From: a virus | Strand: one strand, 5' to 3' | Virus record (IMG/VR): IMGVR_UViG_3300036925_000003 | Coordinates: 1-46,783 of that record | Length of the DNA stretch: 46,783 nt | Shown: positions 29,229 to 38,222 of the stretch, one piece after another | Layout: each line of letters opens with the position of its first letter | Numbering within the stretch: position 1 is the first letter of the stretch | Notes under the pieces: generated by a model | Told to the model about the DNA's origin: nothing | Seen by the model: only the letters and a program-made list of their open reading frames with translations | Database searches by the model: none | Made by a program: the position numbers and the translations under genes

Positions 29229-30881
29229 CTATGGTGCTATTAAATGTTCGTCATCATTGGCCGCTCCGAGATCCCCTGAGTTGTCGGATATATATCCCCA
29301 CAATCTTTGCTCGGCAGTAGCATTGTCATAGTCATCGTAAACAACAAAGTCTCCGGCGTCAGGGGTCAACCCCATGGCCGAAGTCGTTATCAAACCCGTC
29401 GAAGTATTGACGTTCGAGATGGTGATATTGGAGACCCTCGTCCGCATTCTACTATCAAGAATTTTAACGACAGGCGATGCCAGGTTCGCATACTTGGCGG
29501 CATCGGCGGTGGAAACATTAAACGATGTACCGCCGACTCCGCTGGTAACGGTCATCGCTGGAGATATGCCCCGGTATTGCCCGTGGCCATATTCCGTATC
29601 GAGACAACTGAACTGCACAAAACCGGATACCCAATTTACCGTTCGGTTGATGATCTGCATGCGGCGGGAAGTTATCCCCCTGCTGCCGTTCGTAAGGTCA
29701 GGAACGCGGGAATGGGTGATGTCGGCGATGTCCCCGGCCTCTGATAAATACGAACTGAAAAAGCACTTCACTTTGAGGGCGTTGGGGGGCGGATCGGAGA
29801 ACCGCAAAAGTATTGACTTCCTGCGCCTTTCGATAACATCGGCCGCGAATGATGCCATGGACGATGGCGCCAAGCTGGTATGCAGGCCCTTGCTTTTGAT
29901 CTTGAGCGACGTGGATCCGGGCCCGCGATGGCTGATTGAATCCGTGTCCAGGTAGACGGCTACAGTATCATATTCATCATCAACGTAATCATAGTTGTAG
30001 TGAAATTCGGTGTGGTTTATCATCTGCTCAAAACCAGCCGACCACTCAGGCACGCCCATGATATTTGATTCTGTCAGCTGCAGGGGATAATCGGCGGAGG
30101 CAAGCACGGGCTTGTAGGTGATCATTGATAACTTGCCCTGGCCATCGATTGTTAGAAAGGCGTTGGTGACCGCCTTCAATAGCTCAACCTCGATGAACTC
30201 TTTCGCCTTGATCGGTCGCGTGACCGGTATTTTGACATAGTGGGTGTTGCCTGGGTAGTAGGTGTCCCGGATGTTTTCTATCGCGCTGATGTTTATGTAG
30301 CTTTCATCAATTCCCGCACCATCGGTCGAAATGTATCGGTCGTAATCCCCATTGGTGCCGGTGCCCGTCGAGGTCATCAGCGACAACATCACATTGATCA
30401 CATTTCCCTGGACCGTGATCGGGGTGTCTTCCGTTGCCGTTGAAAACAATTCTTTCTGCAACCACTTTTTAACATCGGTGACCGCGAAGGAATAAATCGA
30501 TCCATCCTTGTCGGCCAGGTCAGTGACCGCGCCGGCGCCAACGGACAGCATGTCGGCCTCGGCCATTCCAAAATAGCCCGCGAGAATTTCAACGTCCTTG
30601 CGGTGCCAATTGTACGCGTCTGCTCCGAGAAGCGCACTCACTTCTCCATTAACGTCGAGGATGTCGATTGCGTAGGATGCAATACTTGCCTTGCCAAGCT
30701 CCGGCTGAATCGATTGGGCTCCGCCGCTGATGTTGACGAGATACTGCTTCAGGGTCCCGGTGGGGCTTGTGGGCGGCAGGTTGCAGAAGTGCGTTGAAAC
30801 ACCAGCGAACTTGACCAGGTACATCGGCGTCTTTGTCGCCTCTGAATGGTATGCATCGAAGCTGGCGTTTGTGGTGAGCAT
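29229..30881 (-). CDS. Tail hub-like protein
   Basis: This protein has 550 residues. It begins FDAYHSEATKTPMYLVKFAG and has a beta-rich N-terminal half (VNISGGAQSIQPELGKASI, AYNWHRKDVEILAGYFG) with long helix-beta segments later. The position after the tape measure and distal tail genes, and the size, fit a baseplate hub or tail-associated protein of siphoviruses. No peptidase or lysozyme motif is visible. The start overlaps the previous stop as TAATG. Confidence 0.7.
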   Translation of the reverse strand: MLTTNASFDAYHSEATKTPMYLVKFAGVSTHFCNLPPTSPTGTLKQYLVNISGGAQSIQPELGKASIASYAIDILDVNGEVSALLGADAYNWHRKDVEILAGYFGMAEADMLSVGAGAVTDLADKDGSIYSFAVTDVKKWLQKELFSTATEDTPITVQGNVINVMLSLMTSTGTGTNGDYDRYISTDGAGIDESYINISAIENIRDTYYPGNTHYVKIPVTRPIKAKEFIEVELLKAVTNAFLTIDGQGKLSMITYKPVLASADYPLQLTESNIMGVPEWSAGFEQMINHTEFHYNYDYVDDEYDTVAVYLDTDSISHRGPGSTSLKIKSKGLHTSLAPSSMASFAADVIERRRKSILLRFSDPPPNALKVKCFFSSYLSEAGDIADITHSRVPDLTNGSRGITSRRMQIINRTVNWVSGFVQFSCLDTEYGHGQYRGISPAMTVTSGVGGTSFNVSTADAAKYANLASPVVKILDSRMRTRVSNITISNVNTSTGLITTSAMGLTPDAGDFVVYDDYDNATAEQRLWGYISDNSGDLGAANDDEHLIAP

Positions 30882-31483
30882 TAGATGAGCTCCTCGAAGG
30901 AGAAATTATACCGGTAATAATAATCGCTGTCAGACTCCTCTATACCTGTCCGCCTGGGGGTAAAGTTTTTGATGGTCGTCCTGACGGATGGCCAGTATCC
31001 GTAATGCTTGAACGTATCGCCGCTTGCGTATGAGTTCAACAGATTACTCTCGGCTGTCACCGAAACCCCGGCGCTTATGGAGGCGATCTTGATGCCCTCG
31101 GCCTCATACAGATTATCCGCCGCCTTGACAAAGCAGTTATCGCCCACTGCAAGCCCGCTGGTACTCGTGAGCGGGATTACTTTCTGCCCGGATGCCGCCG
31201 CCCCGTCCAGCGTCGTTGATGCCGTGTTGGACGAATCAGAGGCAAAAGAAAAAGTCTTGCCGCTGCTCGCCCATTGCCACCATGCAAGCCAAAGATAGAT
31301 GTAATCATCCTCGCTAAAGAACCCGCCGCAGTTTATCTGGCCACGCTTGAATAGGGTGACCGTTTCAACGGCGCCGCTCATCGCCTCATTGACGTTGTCT
31401 TTCTTCATGGTGTTCTGGATGGTCCCATCATCGTCCAGAATAAAATCTATATTGTTTCCGTTCCAGGTTATGCGCGCCGTCAT
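30881..31483 (-). CDS. Distal tail-like protein
   Basis: This 200-residue protein has a distal-tail-like start (ARITWNGNNIDFILDDDGTI) and aromatic core segments (YIYLWLAWWQWASSGKTFSF). A small inserted beta module (GQKVIPLTSTSGLAVGDNCF) occurs near the middle, and the end returns to RTTIKNFTPRRTGIEES. It directly follows the tape measure gene and overlaps it by ATGA, the usual place for the distal tail protein. Confidence 0.72.
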   Translation of the reverse strand: MTARITWNGNNIDFILDDDGTIQNTMKKDNVNEAMSGAVETVTLFKRGQINCGGFFSEDDYIYLWLAWWQWASSGKTFSFASDSSNTASTTLDGAAASGQKVIPLTSTSGLAVGDNCFVKAADNLYEAEGIKIASISAGVSVTAESNLLNSYASGDTFKHYGYWPSVRTTIKNFTPRRTGIEESDSDYYYRYNFSFEELI

Positions 31484-33459
31484 ATCAGCCCCCCGGCCTG
31501 CCCGGCGTACTTGATTGTGACATCCCGCTCATCCGCCGCGTCGTTTATTATGCCGATGACATAATCAGCAGTCTCCTTGTCGTTCAATGGGCTGTTGATA
31601 TTGATGACCGTCTGGCTTGCCTGCTGCTGCTGGGCGTTGACATCCCGCCCGGTCCTGGTGTTTGAGATGCTATTCAGATCCGTTGGGTATGATATCCCAG
31701 AACCACCACCCGCGCTTACCCCGGGTTGCCGACCGCCACCGCCATATTGGGTGGACGCGATCGCGCTGATCTGCGCGGCCGTCGCTGCGATCGATGCCGC
31801 TGTATAGGCCGCAGCAATCGCAGGCGCGTAGGGACCGCCCACGCTCATGCCAGCGTTCCAGGCGGCCACGGCGGCCGAGATGCCGGATATGGTGGCCTCT
31901 GACAACCGATATGCCTTTTGCACCTTGAATGCCGTCTCATTGTTCTTGGCATAGATGTCCAGGGCATATTCTGCATCGCTGGTCGCCTTCTTCAGCGCCT
32001 GCCGGTCAAGGTCGCGGATATAATCGTTCTTCTGCTTGTTCGCGTCTATGATGGACGATATCAAAGCCGCTTCGATATCGAAACTGTTCCGGGAGTATTC
32101 TTCTTGCTGGGCAAGTCTCTCGTCGATGAAATCCTGATATCTATTGTACTGGTCCTGATAATCCAGTTGCTCTTTATCGGTTTTCAAGCTGGCAAACGTG
32201 AGCGGGTTTAGCTCAGTATTTTTCGCATCTTCAATAATCTGCTTTTGTAGCGCGGCCAGCTGTGCATAGGTGTCGACCTGCTCCTGGTTGGGTCCTGACG
32301 GAAGTTGATCCTTGGTGACCGGTGCCAATAGATCTGTCTGCCCAGAATATTTATCGAACCCTGGTGTATTGGCATCGATTTTACCGGTGAAAGTTTTACC
32401 GCCCGGAGTTGACCTTGCTTCTAACTCGGCCTCTCTTTGGATAGATTTCATCAAACTTGCTTGCGGGCTATTCGCCGCCAGGGCTCCGGCTGCCGCACCG
32501 ATAGGGCCTCCGAGCTTTCCGCCTATCACCAGACCACCTATAGCTCTCCATACCTCGGGCGGTACCTTGGATATCGTCTCGATCAAAGACTTGGCGCCCT
32601 CGGCTGCATCACGTAATCCGCTTGCGAATTTCTTGACCCCTTGCTGGAACTCCTCTCCCTTTATTCCATCCGTTATTCTTTTCATCGCCTTGGCAAGCTC
32701 TGGCAATAGGGCCTGCCCTACGGCCGCCTTCAGGTCTTCGACGCCGGCCTTGAACCGCCTCACTTCATAGGCATAGGTGCCCATGGATCGCGCGGTATCT
32801 CCAACGGCAGCCTGCGTTCCCTTGACGATTAGATTGAATGCGGCCTGTGCTTTGTCGGCGACGCTTATTTCATCTTTCGATCTTGCCAGCCCTGAGTTGA
32901 GGGCCTCTTGCTGAACTGCGGCGACATTTAAGACGACCCCATATTTTTTCATCGTCTCGTAGTTGCCGGATAGTGCAGATTGAATATCGTCCAGAACCTT
33001 TGCGGTCGGTTTGTCTTGAAAACTACCGATGTCTGCTGATAGCTTAACGATTTCACCAGATAAATTGGCTGCGGCTTTAGAATTCAGCCCCATTGGGACA
33101 AGCAGGTCCTGAATGCTCGCCAAAAATTGCCGTGCTTCCCTGGTGCTTAAATTGTATCCGTCAACGAGCTCCTTGGCAAATTTGTTGGCTACATCAATTT
33201 GGTCTTTGAACACCACGCCGAACTTCTGGGTTGCTTCCTGCAGAGAACTCGCCGCGTCAATCGACTGCTTCATGGCAAATCCAAATGTGCCAGCAAAGGC
33301 CGTGGCGCCCAGGGCGATCTTGCTGAAGCTGATCGCCCCTATGGTCTTCTGAAAGCTGTCTGACGAGCTCTTGAGAAGCTTTTCGGACAGCTTCAGGTCC
33401 TTGCGCAGCGCATCGAGCTTGGCGCGAATTTCGACATATGCGGATCCGACTTTAGGCAT
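31480..33459 (-). CDS. Tail tape measure protein
   Basis: This 659-residue protein has a coiled-coil N terminus (YVEIRAKLDALRKDLKLSEK), an amphipathic and hydrophobic middle (ALGATAFAGTFGFAMKQSIDAA) and the common tape-measure segment VGDTARSMGTYAYEVRRFKA. Gly/Ala-rich helices lie near 520-570. At about 1.5 angstrom per residue, the usual rule for this family, the tail would be near 100 nm. The start lies inside the end of the frameshifted tail-chaperone gene. Confidence 0.9.
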   Translation of the reverse strand: MPKVGSAYVEIRAKLDALRKDLKLSEKLLKSSSDSFQKTIGAISFSKIALGATAFAGTFGFAMKQSIDAASSLQEATQKFGVVFKDQIDVANKFAKELVDGYNLSTREARQFLASIQDLLVPMGLNSKAAANLSGEIVKLSADIGSFQDKPTAKVLDDIQSALSGNYETMKKYGVVLNVAAVQQEALNSGLARSKDEISVADKAQAAFNLIVKGTQAAVGDTARSMGTYAYEVRRFKAGVEDLKAAVGQALLPELAKAMKRITDGIKGEEFQQGVKKFASGLRDAAEGAKSLIETISKVPPEVWRAIGGLVIGGKLGGPIGAAAGALAANSPQASLMKSIQREAELEARSTPGGKTFTGKIDANTPGFDKYSGQTDLLAPVTKDQLPSGPNQEQVDTYAQLAALQKQIIEDAKNTELNPLTFASLKTDKEQLDYQDQYNRYQDFIDERLAQQEEYSRNSFDIEAALISSIIDANKQKNDYIRDLDRQALKKATSDAEYALDIYAKNNETAFKVQKAYRLSEATISGISAAVAAWNAGMSVGGPYAPAIAAAYTAASIAATAAQISAIASTQYGGGGRQPGVSAGGGSGISYPTDLNSISNTRTGRDVNAQQQQASQTVININSPLNDKETADYVIGIINDAADERDVTIKYAGQAGGLI

Positions 33460-34224
33460 TTGGTGCTTTCTCCTTGCGGTCGTGCTCCGCCTTCTTTTGC
33501 CGCAACCCGATAATGATGTCGGCCATCTTCATAATGCCATCATAGACCGTCAATTGTTCGGCAGCATTTACACCGCACATGCGCATGGCGACCTCCACGG
33601 CTTCCGCCCGGATACAGACAAGCCCCCCCATTGAATCAACCAGCCATTGGCCGCTGCATCGCAAATAGACAGAATAGGTCTGTGCATTATTGGGGTGAAC
33701 TCCGGGGAAACATTCATCGCAGGGGGGGCCTTTCAGCTTCTTGGCTCTTAATTTTGGACTGTCCCACGGTCCTATTTTGTAAAACGCCTTGCATTCCTGG
33801 CAGCCTTTCCGGTTTACCGCTGCGGACCATTCTGCAAGGTCGGTCAGTTTTTTTCCGCATCCTTCTCCGTGGCGTCAAAAGCCTCCTTCAGTTTCATTCG
33901 GCAATCGTCGATGAACTCCGGAAACCAGTCCTGTTGGCACCACTTGGCGATGTTCTCTTTGGTGCACTTCATCTCGGCGCCGTCGGCCGCCCGGAACCCG
34001 CGCCAGTTTTTTACCGATGCGGATATCAGCGCGATATCGTATCGCTTCGTTGATTCGGTGACAGTCTCCTGCTCTCCGTTGCGGAAAAACGTCCTGGTGA
34101 TCTGGCACCCGCTCACGATGTCTGCGATCTCGTTTTTGCCCAGGTGCATCACCTCTACCGCTCCGCCCTCGGGGTCATCTGGGATGTCGAACCATCGTCT
34201 GTCGTTCTCTTTAATTACCGGCAT
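33452..34224 (-). CDS. Tail assembly chaperone G/GT with -1 frameshift
   Basis: The short product ends at 33844 (126 residues). A canonical slippery heptamer A-AAA-AAC sits at 33853-33847, directly before the TGA stop. Slipping back one base joins the downstream frame and gives about 257 residues ending at 33452. The downstream part carries CQEC and CDEC pairs, a possible zinc knuckle, then a helical end. This is the classic siphovirus G/GT arrangement, between the major tail protein and the tape measure. The short form begins PVIKENDRRWFDIPDDPEGG. The long form is expected to bridge tape measure and tail subunits. Confidence 0.9.
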
Positions 34225-34256
34225 GATTGTTTCGCTCCTGTGCTCCGTTGGGTTTA

Positions 34257-34290
34257 AGGCCCCCGCCGCCGGAGCAAACGACGGGGGCCT
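34257..34290. terminator. GC-rich stem-loop after major tail gene
   Basis: AGGCCCCCG (34257-34265) pairs with CGGGGGCCT (34282-34290), 9 bp with a 16-base loop. On the leftward strand only TTAAA follows, so termination may be partial, lowering expression of the downstream tail genes relative to the abundant tail tube protein. Confidence 0.55.
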
Positions 34291-34303
34291 GTGGCGGCCG
34301 GCC

Positions 34304-35029
34304 CTACTTTCCGCCGTGAATCGTGAATGAAGTTCCCGCTCCCTCAGCCGCCAATGACATTGCCGTGGTAAGCGTCAAGGTCCCGGCCGCCACCGAGTCG
34401 ACAAGATAAATACCGTCGTTGCTCACGGTGCCCTCAACGATGATGGTCATCCCATCTGTGAATCCGGCGGTTACAAATCCATTACCAGAGTCGGTGATGG
34501 TGTCCGGGTCGGAATCCACAAAAGCGATGCCGGTCCCGGTGATGTGTGCCGAGAAGATCGCCGTCAGACCGTTGCAGAGGAACCCGGAGGTAAAGGGGAA
34601 TACGCCATCGACATCGACAGACCCATAGTCATAGGCGGCAACCTGGAATGCCGTATCGGTATCGTTGATCGAATCCGGGGCGACGAAATCGGAGTTCAAG
34701 AAGGTGCCGTTGTTGTTCATGTAGATGCGACACTCTCCATTCGCATGGCCAACCGGGCCAAATTTGGTGTTTGCATCGTAAAGGGTTTTGAGCTTGATCT
34801 GGCCGGTATCATCGAAAACAGCGTTCCCGCTGAATTCGATATTGTTCCGGCTGGCGGATCCGGCAAACTTGCGGGATGTCTGCCGGAACTCCTTGACCTC
34901 GATTTCGGCTCGGGTTGACCCCGGAAGGCTGAGCGAATTGAGACCGGACACGATGGTGCCGGTGTGCGTTGTGGGATTATAGTCCATAACAACAGCACAG
35001 TTTGTGGCCTCCTGAAATGACAATGACAT
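34304..35029 (-). CDS. Major tail protein
   Basis: This 241-residue protein has tail-tube-like strands (STRAEIEVKEFRQTSRKFAGSAS, NIEFSGNAVFDDTG, GHANGECRIYMN) and the VFPFTSGFLCNGL region near 145. A C-terminal module of about 75 residues (GTGIAFVDSDPDTITDSGNG, TVSNDGIYLVDSVAAGTLTL) looks like a separate Ig-like decoration domain. AGGAGG precedes the ATG. The position before the tail chaperone genes supports the call. Confidence 0.85.
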   Translation of the reverse strand: MSLSFQEATNCAVVMDYNPTTHTGTIVSGLNSLSLPGSTRAEIEVKEFRQTSRKFAGSASRNNIEFSGNAVFDDTGQIKLKTLYDANTKFGPVGHANGECRIYMNNNGTFLNSDFVAPDSINDTDTAFQVAAYDYGSVDVDGVFPFTSGFLCNGLTAIFSAHITGTGIAFVDSDPDTITDSGNGFVTAGFTDGMTIIVEGTVSNDGIYLVDSVAAGTLTLTTAMSLAAEGAGTSFTIHGGK

Positions 35030-35041
35030 GACTTTTCCTCC

Positions 35042-35437
35042 TTATGTTGCTTGCACTCGTATGTTGAATTCGGCTGTTGCCTGGTACAGATTATCGCCTT
35101 CGTTCCATATCGGCAGCACCTGATTTTGCCGCCTGATCATCGCCGGGTAGTGGCCGGTGATGGTAAGCTCCGTCTTGTCAAACAGGGCCACGCATTTGCT
35201 CAAAAGGTCCCAGCACCCCGCCCGGGTGGATGAAAAGACATTGACCTGGAAGGACACATCGTCCTTTGCCTGTCGGAAGCAATCGCTTGGATCCGCCGTC
35301 AATCCCTGAACGGTTGCGAAGTTGTCGGTCCATATGTCCTGGGCCCGACCGTATTCAAGCCGTCCGTTCGTGGCCGTGTTAAAGCTGTTCGTCGTCTGGA
35401 AAAGCGTAACGATCGCCTTAAATACGTTGCTGTTCAT
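35042..35437 (-). CDS. Tail terminator/completion-like protein
   Basis: This 131-residue protein has SFNTATNGRLEYGRAQD followed by FRQAKDDVSFQVNVFSS and ATAEFNIRVQA. The beta-alpha layout with a strand at the end is like tail terminator proteins, and the position is directly before the major tail gene. It overlaps the gp10-like gene by ATGA. Confidence 0.7.
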   Translation of the reverse strand: MNSNVFKAIVTLFQTTNSFNTATNGRLEYGRAQDIWTDNFATVQGLTADPSDCFRQAKDDVSFQVNVFSSTRAGCWDLLSKCVALFDKTELTITGHYPAMIRRQNQVLPIWNEGDNLYQATAEFNIRVQAT

Positions 35438-35883
35438 ATCGTCAGTCCCTCAAAATCGCGCAGCAACAACTTCTTGATGCGGTATCGGTTGCGCTTTAAT
35501 GCCTTGCGAAGATATTCCAGCCCCTCCATTTTTCTGGTTCCCAATTCGACGAAGCTCGCATAGAATCGGTTTCTCGTTGTCAGCAAATGATAGCTTTTTT
35601 TATTGGGGCTCAATCGCAAGACAGGGGTTTTTCTTTGAACAACATCATAGTTGCCGGTTCCCTGGGCCTCAACCAGCCACCCGCCATCTTCAAACTTGCT
35701 CTTTTTAACCTCGATCTGGCTGGCAAGCGTCCCGGTTGACCCCGGCGCCCAGCGCTCCAAGTTCCGTTTGGCGTCCTCGGCCGTCTGCTGCGCCCCCTCT
35801 TCGAGCACCCGGTCAAGAGCGTCTTTGACCTCTTTTAGATAATTGCGGGGGTCGAATTCGACATATACTCGGGTCAGCGCCAT
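35434..35883 (-). CDS. HK97 gp10-like head-tail protein
   Basis: This 149-residue protein starts at 35883, where a TGATG overlap joins it to the previous gene; the frame is open to 35982. RNLERWAPGSTGTLASQIEV and FYASFVELGTRKMEGLEYLR give the gp10 pattern of a W-x-P-x-x-T-G-x-L motif and F-V-E-x-G-T. Its N terminus (YVEFDPRNYLKEVKDALDRV) resembles that of the next upstream gene, suggesting a local duplication. Confidence 0.82.
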   Translation of the reverse strand: MALTRVYVEFDPRNYLKEVKDALDRVLEEGAQQTAEDAKRNLERWAPGSTGTLASQIEVKKSKFEDGGWLVEAQGTGNYDVVQRKTPVLRLSPNKKSYHLLTTRNRFYASFVELGTRKMEGLEYLRKALKRNRYRIKKLLLRDFEGLTI

Positions 35884-36209
35884 CAGATTTTCACCAGCTT
35901 GAATTTTTCTTTGATTATTTCTTCTTCCCCTACCTTGGCATATCGCTCGCACTCGACAATGACGGGCTGATCGACCTGGCAATGTAGGGTAAAACCTCTA
36001 AGGCCGGCCGGATCCAATCCCAATGTGTCTATGAGGCTGTCAACGAATTCAGATTTATCGTCTATGTACCGCGACCGCGATTTTGCTTTCATTAATGTCG
36101 ACCATTTCCGGTGTTCTGCGTTAATTTCAGATTTAACCTGATCTAAGGCTTCGTGGATATGTTTAACGAAATCGGTGGCATCAAGTTTTACATATAGCTT
36201 CTCTGGCAT
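35883..36209 (-). CDS. Small connector-region protein
   Basis: This 108-residue protein starts EKLYVKLDATDFVKHIHEAL, similar to the start of its gp10-like neighbour, and then differs. The C terminus is beta-rich (TLHCQVDQPVIVECERYAKV). It may be a diverged partial copy of a gp10-like gene. The TAATG start overlap couples it to the head-closure gene. Confidence 0.62.
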   Translation of the reverse strand: MPEKLYVKLDATDFVKHIHEALDQVKSEINAEHRKWSTLMKAKSRSRYIDDKSEFVDSLIDTLGLDPAGLRGFTLHCQVDQPVIVECERYAKVGEEEIIKEKFKLVKI

Positions 36210-36544
36210 TAGATTTTTTCCTCCGCGAAGACTTCCATCTCAACGTTTCCATTATTGAGCGGGTTGACGGTCAGGACCTCCTGATAATGGGTGCGGCCAT
36301 GGTCAACCCACTTGATCCGCATCGACGGGATAATTCCGGGGTTGTACCGGACATGCCACCGGTAGATGGTATTCTGTTTCGCCCGGGCCGCCTCCACGCG
36401 CTCGCTTGATTTTATCGACCACCGCTCCGCCCACACCGTCATGGCGTCCGTCCAGGTGATGGTGCCGCCGGCGCCCAGGCCGTCGCTGGATTGCACCGGC
36501 CGCTGGAAGGTGAGCCGATGGTTTAATTTTCCGGCCTCTATCAT
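36209..36544 (-). CDS. Head closure / head-tail joining protein
   Basis: This 111-residue protein has the family signature of SPP1 gp16-like stoppers: AGKLNHRLTFQRPVQSSDGL, DAMTVWAERWSIKSSERVEA, TIYRWHVRYNPGIIPSMRI and a final beta pair. It closes the portal channel after DNA filling. It is coupled to the connector gene by ATGA. Confidence 0.87.
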   Translation of the reverse strand: MIEAGKLNHRLTFQRPVQSSDGLGAGGTITWTDAMTVWAERWSIKSSERVEAARAKQNTIYRWHVRYNPGIIPSMRIKWVDHGRTHYQEVLTVNPLNNGNVEMEVFAEEKI

Positions 36545-37494
36545 ATGAATTCATCCCAGAGCCTATATGTTGCCAACATATCGCCGATAATGGTGCTCGT
36601 TCGCAGCTGGAACGCGTTCTGAAAATAGCCTTCTCGATTACCATAAAGTCCTGCGGCAATCAGTAGACACGTCGCCCGGATCTTATATGGGATGCTGGCG
36701 GCCGCAGTCCACCCGGCGACGAAGCGCACAACAATCGGGTTGCTCGGGTAGGCGGTGAAAGACGGCCAGGTGCCACCGTATGGCAGCACAATCCGGCCAC
36801 AATACTCGCCATTGGTCTCCACGATGTAATCGGTGCCAGCGGTCATCGTCGTCTGATCGCCGTCGCTGTCGGTGTATTTTATGTGGGTCACAGATTGCAA
36901 ATTGCCAAACGGGACCTTGAAACTGTTCTCGTATGGGAACGCCGGAAGATAATAGTCCCACGTCTGGGTCAGCAGGGCGCGCCTGGTGATATCCTCTATA
37001 TGTTCCCGGGCCGCCTGGATGTCGTTGTTCAGCAAGCTGTCTTCGCTGGTCGTTGCGGAGATCAATATTACCGTCGTGCCGAAGTCGCAGGTATCCACCA
37101 GAACCTTGGCGACGGTGCGAACATAGGCCTTTGTGCCGGTGTATTCGATCTCCTGGATCGCGTTGTCATTGACGGTCGTTACCTGCGTGAAGGCCCCGCC
37201 GTCCCAATCGGACCATGCCGCATCGTCGTCGCTCTCTTGGATCTTGCAGTCCACCGTGGCGCCGGCACTATTCGTTCCGGAGTTGAGTTGAACCAGCACC
37301 GAATACCCGGCCACGCCGATGGATGATCCGACATGCGTTGTGTAGTCGGCAGCAACGGCATAGTTGCCCGGGGCCAGGCTTTGCTCCTCGCTGATATTGT
37401 CCGCAAACGTGCCAGAGTCCGCCCGGAGGTGGAGCTTGAACTCCGCCAGAGAAATGGGCTCAATTGTGGGCGCTACTGCCGAAACTATTTTCAT
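36541..37494 (-). CDS. Head-tail connector (gp6-like) with insertion
   Basis: This is a 317-residue protein; gp6-like connectors are usually about 100-200. The N-terminal helix PISLAEFKLHLR and the later DIQAAREHIEDITRRALLTQ plus the C-terminal YKIRATCLLIAAGLYGNREG are the family parts. Between them, at about residues 25-150, a beta-sandwich-like module is inserted (SVLVQLNSGTNSAGATVDCK, KAYVRTVAKV). This may be a surface decoration on the connector. The ribosome site is weak. Confidence 0.78.
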   Translation of the reverse strand: MKIVSAVAPTIEPISLAEFKLHLRADSGTFADNISEEQSLAPGNYAVAADYTTHVGSSIGVAGYSVLVQLNSGTNSAGATVDCKIQESDDDAAWSDWDGGAFTQVTTVNDNAIQEIEYTGTKAYVRTVAKVLVDTCDFGTTVILISATTSEDSLLNNDIQAAREHIEDITRRALLTQTWDYYLPAFPYENSFKVPFGNLQSVTHIKYTDSDGDQTTMTAGTDYIVETNGEYCGRIVLPYGGTWPSFTAYPSNPIVVRFVAGWTAAASIPYKIRATCLLIAAGLYGNREGYFQNAFQLRTSTIIGDMLATYRLWDEFI

Positions 37495-37511
37495 ACTACA
37501 CCGGTGGTTGT

Positions 37512-37529
37512 GGGACCCCGAAGGGTCCC
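37512..37529. repeat. Intergenic hairpin
   Basis: GGGACCC (37512-37518) pairs with GGGTCCC (37523-37529) with a CGAA loop (TTCG on the leftward strand). It lacks a T-run. It lies in the 41-base gap between two head genes and may stabilise or process the mRNA. Confidence 0.6.
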
Positions 37530-37535
37530 AGTTGG

Positions 37536-38057
37536 TTACAGGGCGGCCTCTGCATAGGCGCCGTCCGAATAGGGCAGATAATGCATCACCGCCCGGAAGG
37601 TGCCGCTTGCTTGGTCGGCCGCGGCCGCCGCAATTCCGACGGTCCCGACGAAGCCATGGCCGCCAACGATATGCGGTGTCACACAGGTCACGTCGGACAG
37701 TCCGGCGGAATCAGTGATGACTGCGGCTGTGGCAACAGCGCCACCGACATGCACAATCCGCTGGCCCTGGCCCTTCGATGTTATCGCGGCGCTGGCCGCG
37801 CCCATTGCATTCAGGCCGATGACCGGGGTCGTGAAGGTGCAGTTGAATTGCAAAGTCGTGGCATGCGCAGACGCGGCGGTGATCAATTCAACGTAGAGCT
37901 GCAGGACGAGAACGCGCCCAACCACGTTGAAAAGTTCGGTTTGGGTTCCACCGGCTCCCAGCAAATAAGTCGCATTCGCCAAGGTGCTGGTCTCGACCCG
38001 CATACCTCCGCCGATATAACCAATCATTGCCTGAGTTGAAGGCTGATAAGACGGCAT
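37536..38057 (-). CDS. Capsid-associated hypothetical protein
   Basis: This is a 173-residue protein from the ATG at 38057, with GGGAGGC before it. It is Gly/Ala/Val-rich and all-beta in look (YIGGGMRVETSTLANATYLL, LQLYVELITAASAHATTLQF, TFRAVMHYLPYSDGAY). It lies between a capsid-region protein and the connector. A capsid decoration or head fibre protein is possible. Confidence 0.65.
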   Translation of the reverse strand: MPSYQPSTQAMIGYIGGGMRVETSTLANATYLLGAGGTQTELFNVVGRVLVLQLYVELITAASAHATTLQFNCTFTTPVIGLNAMGAASAAITSKGQGQRIVHVGGAVATAAVITDSAGLSDVTCVTPHIVGGHGFVGTVGIAAAAADQASGTFRAVMHYLPYSDGAYAEAAL

Positions 38058-38176
38058 CACTTGCCTCCCTTCTTCGCGGGAGCTTCTTTACCCTCACCCG
38101 CTTTGGCTATTTCCTCTTTGACGGCCTCTTTGACAATTTCTTTGATGGCCGCGAGGTCTTCGGGATGTAGCATCAT
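38057..38176 (-). CDS. 39-residue charged helical protein
   Basis: This very short gene has AGGAGAATA before its ATG pair and a TGATG overlap with the next gene. It reads MLHPEDLAAIKEIVKEAVKE followed by EIAKAGEGKEAPAKKGGK, a Lys/Glu amphipathic helix with a basic tail. The two clean junctions make it likely real. A coiled-coil partner role is only a guess. Confidence 0.65.
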   Translation of the reverse strand: MMLHPEDLAAIKEIVKEAVKEEIAKAGEGKEAPAKKGGK

Positions 38177-38194
38177 TGGACTATTCTCCTCTTA

Positions 38195-38213
38195 GGGGGC
38201 CGCGATGGCCCCC
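38195..38213. repeat. Intergenic hairpin
   Basis: GGGGGCC (38195-38201) pairs with GGCCCCC (38207-38213) around 5 bases, in the gap between the 160-residue capsid-region gene and the 39-residue gene. There is no T-run, so it may attenuate or protect the mRNA rather than terminate. Confidence 0.55.
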
Positions 38214-38222
38214 GTCATGGGT

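Noticed and set aside
33452-33664. Separate 70-residue gene before the tape measure
   Set aside because: Its ATG lacks a ribosome site and the frame is continuous with the -1 frameshift product of the tail chaperone.
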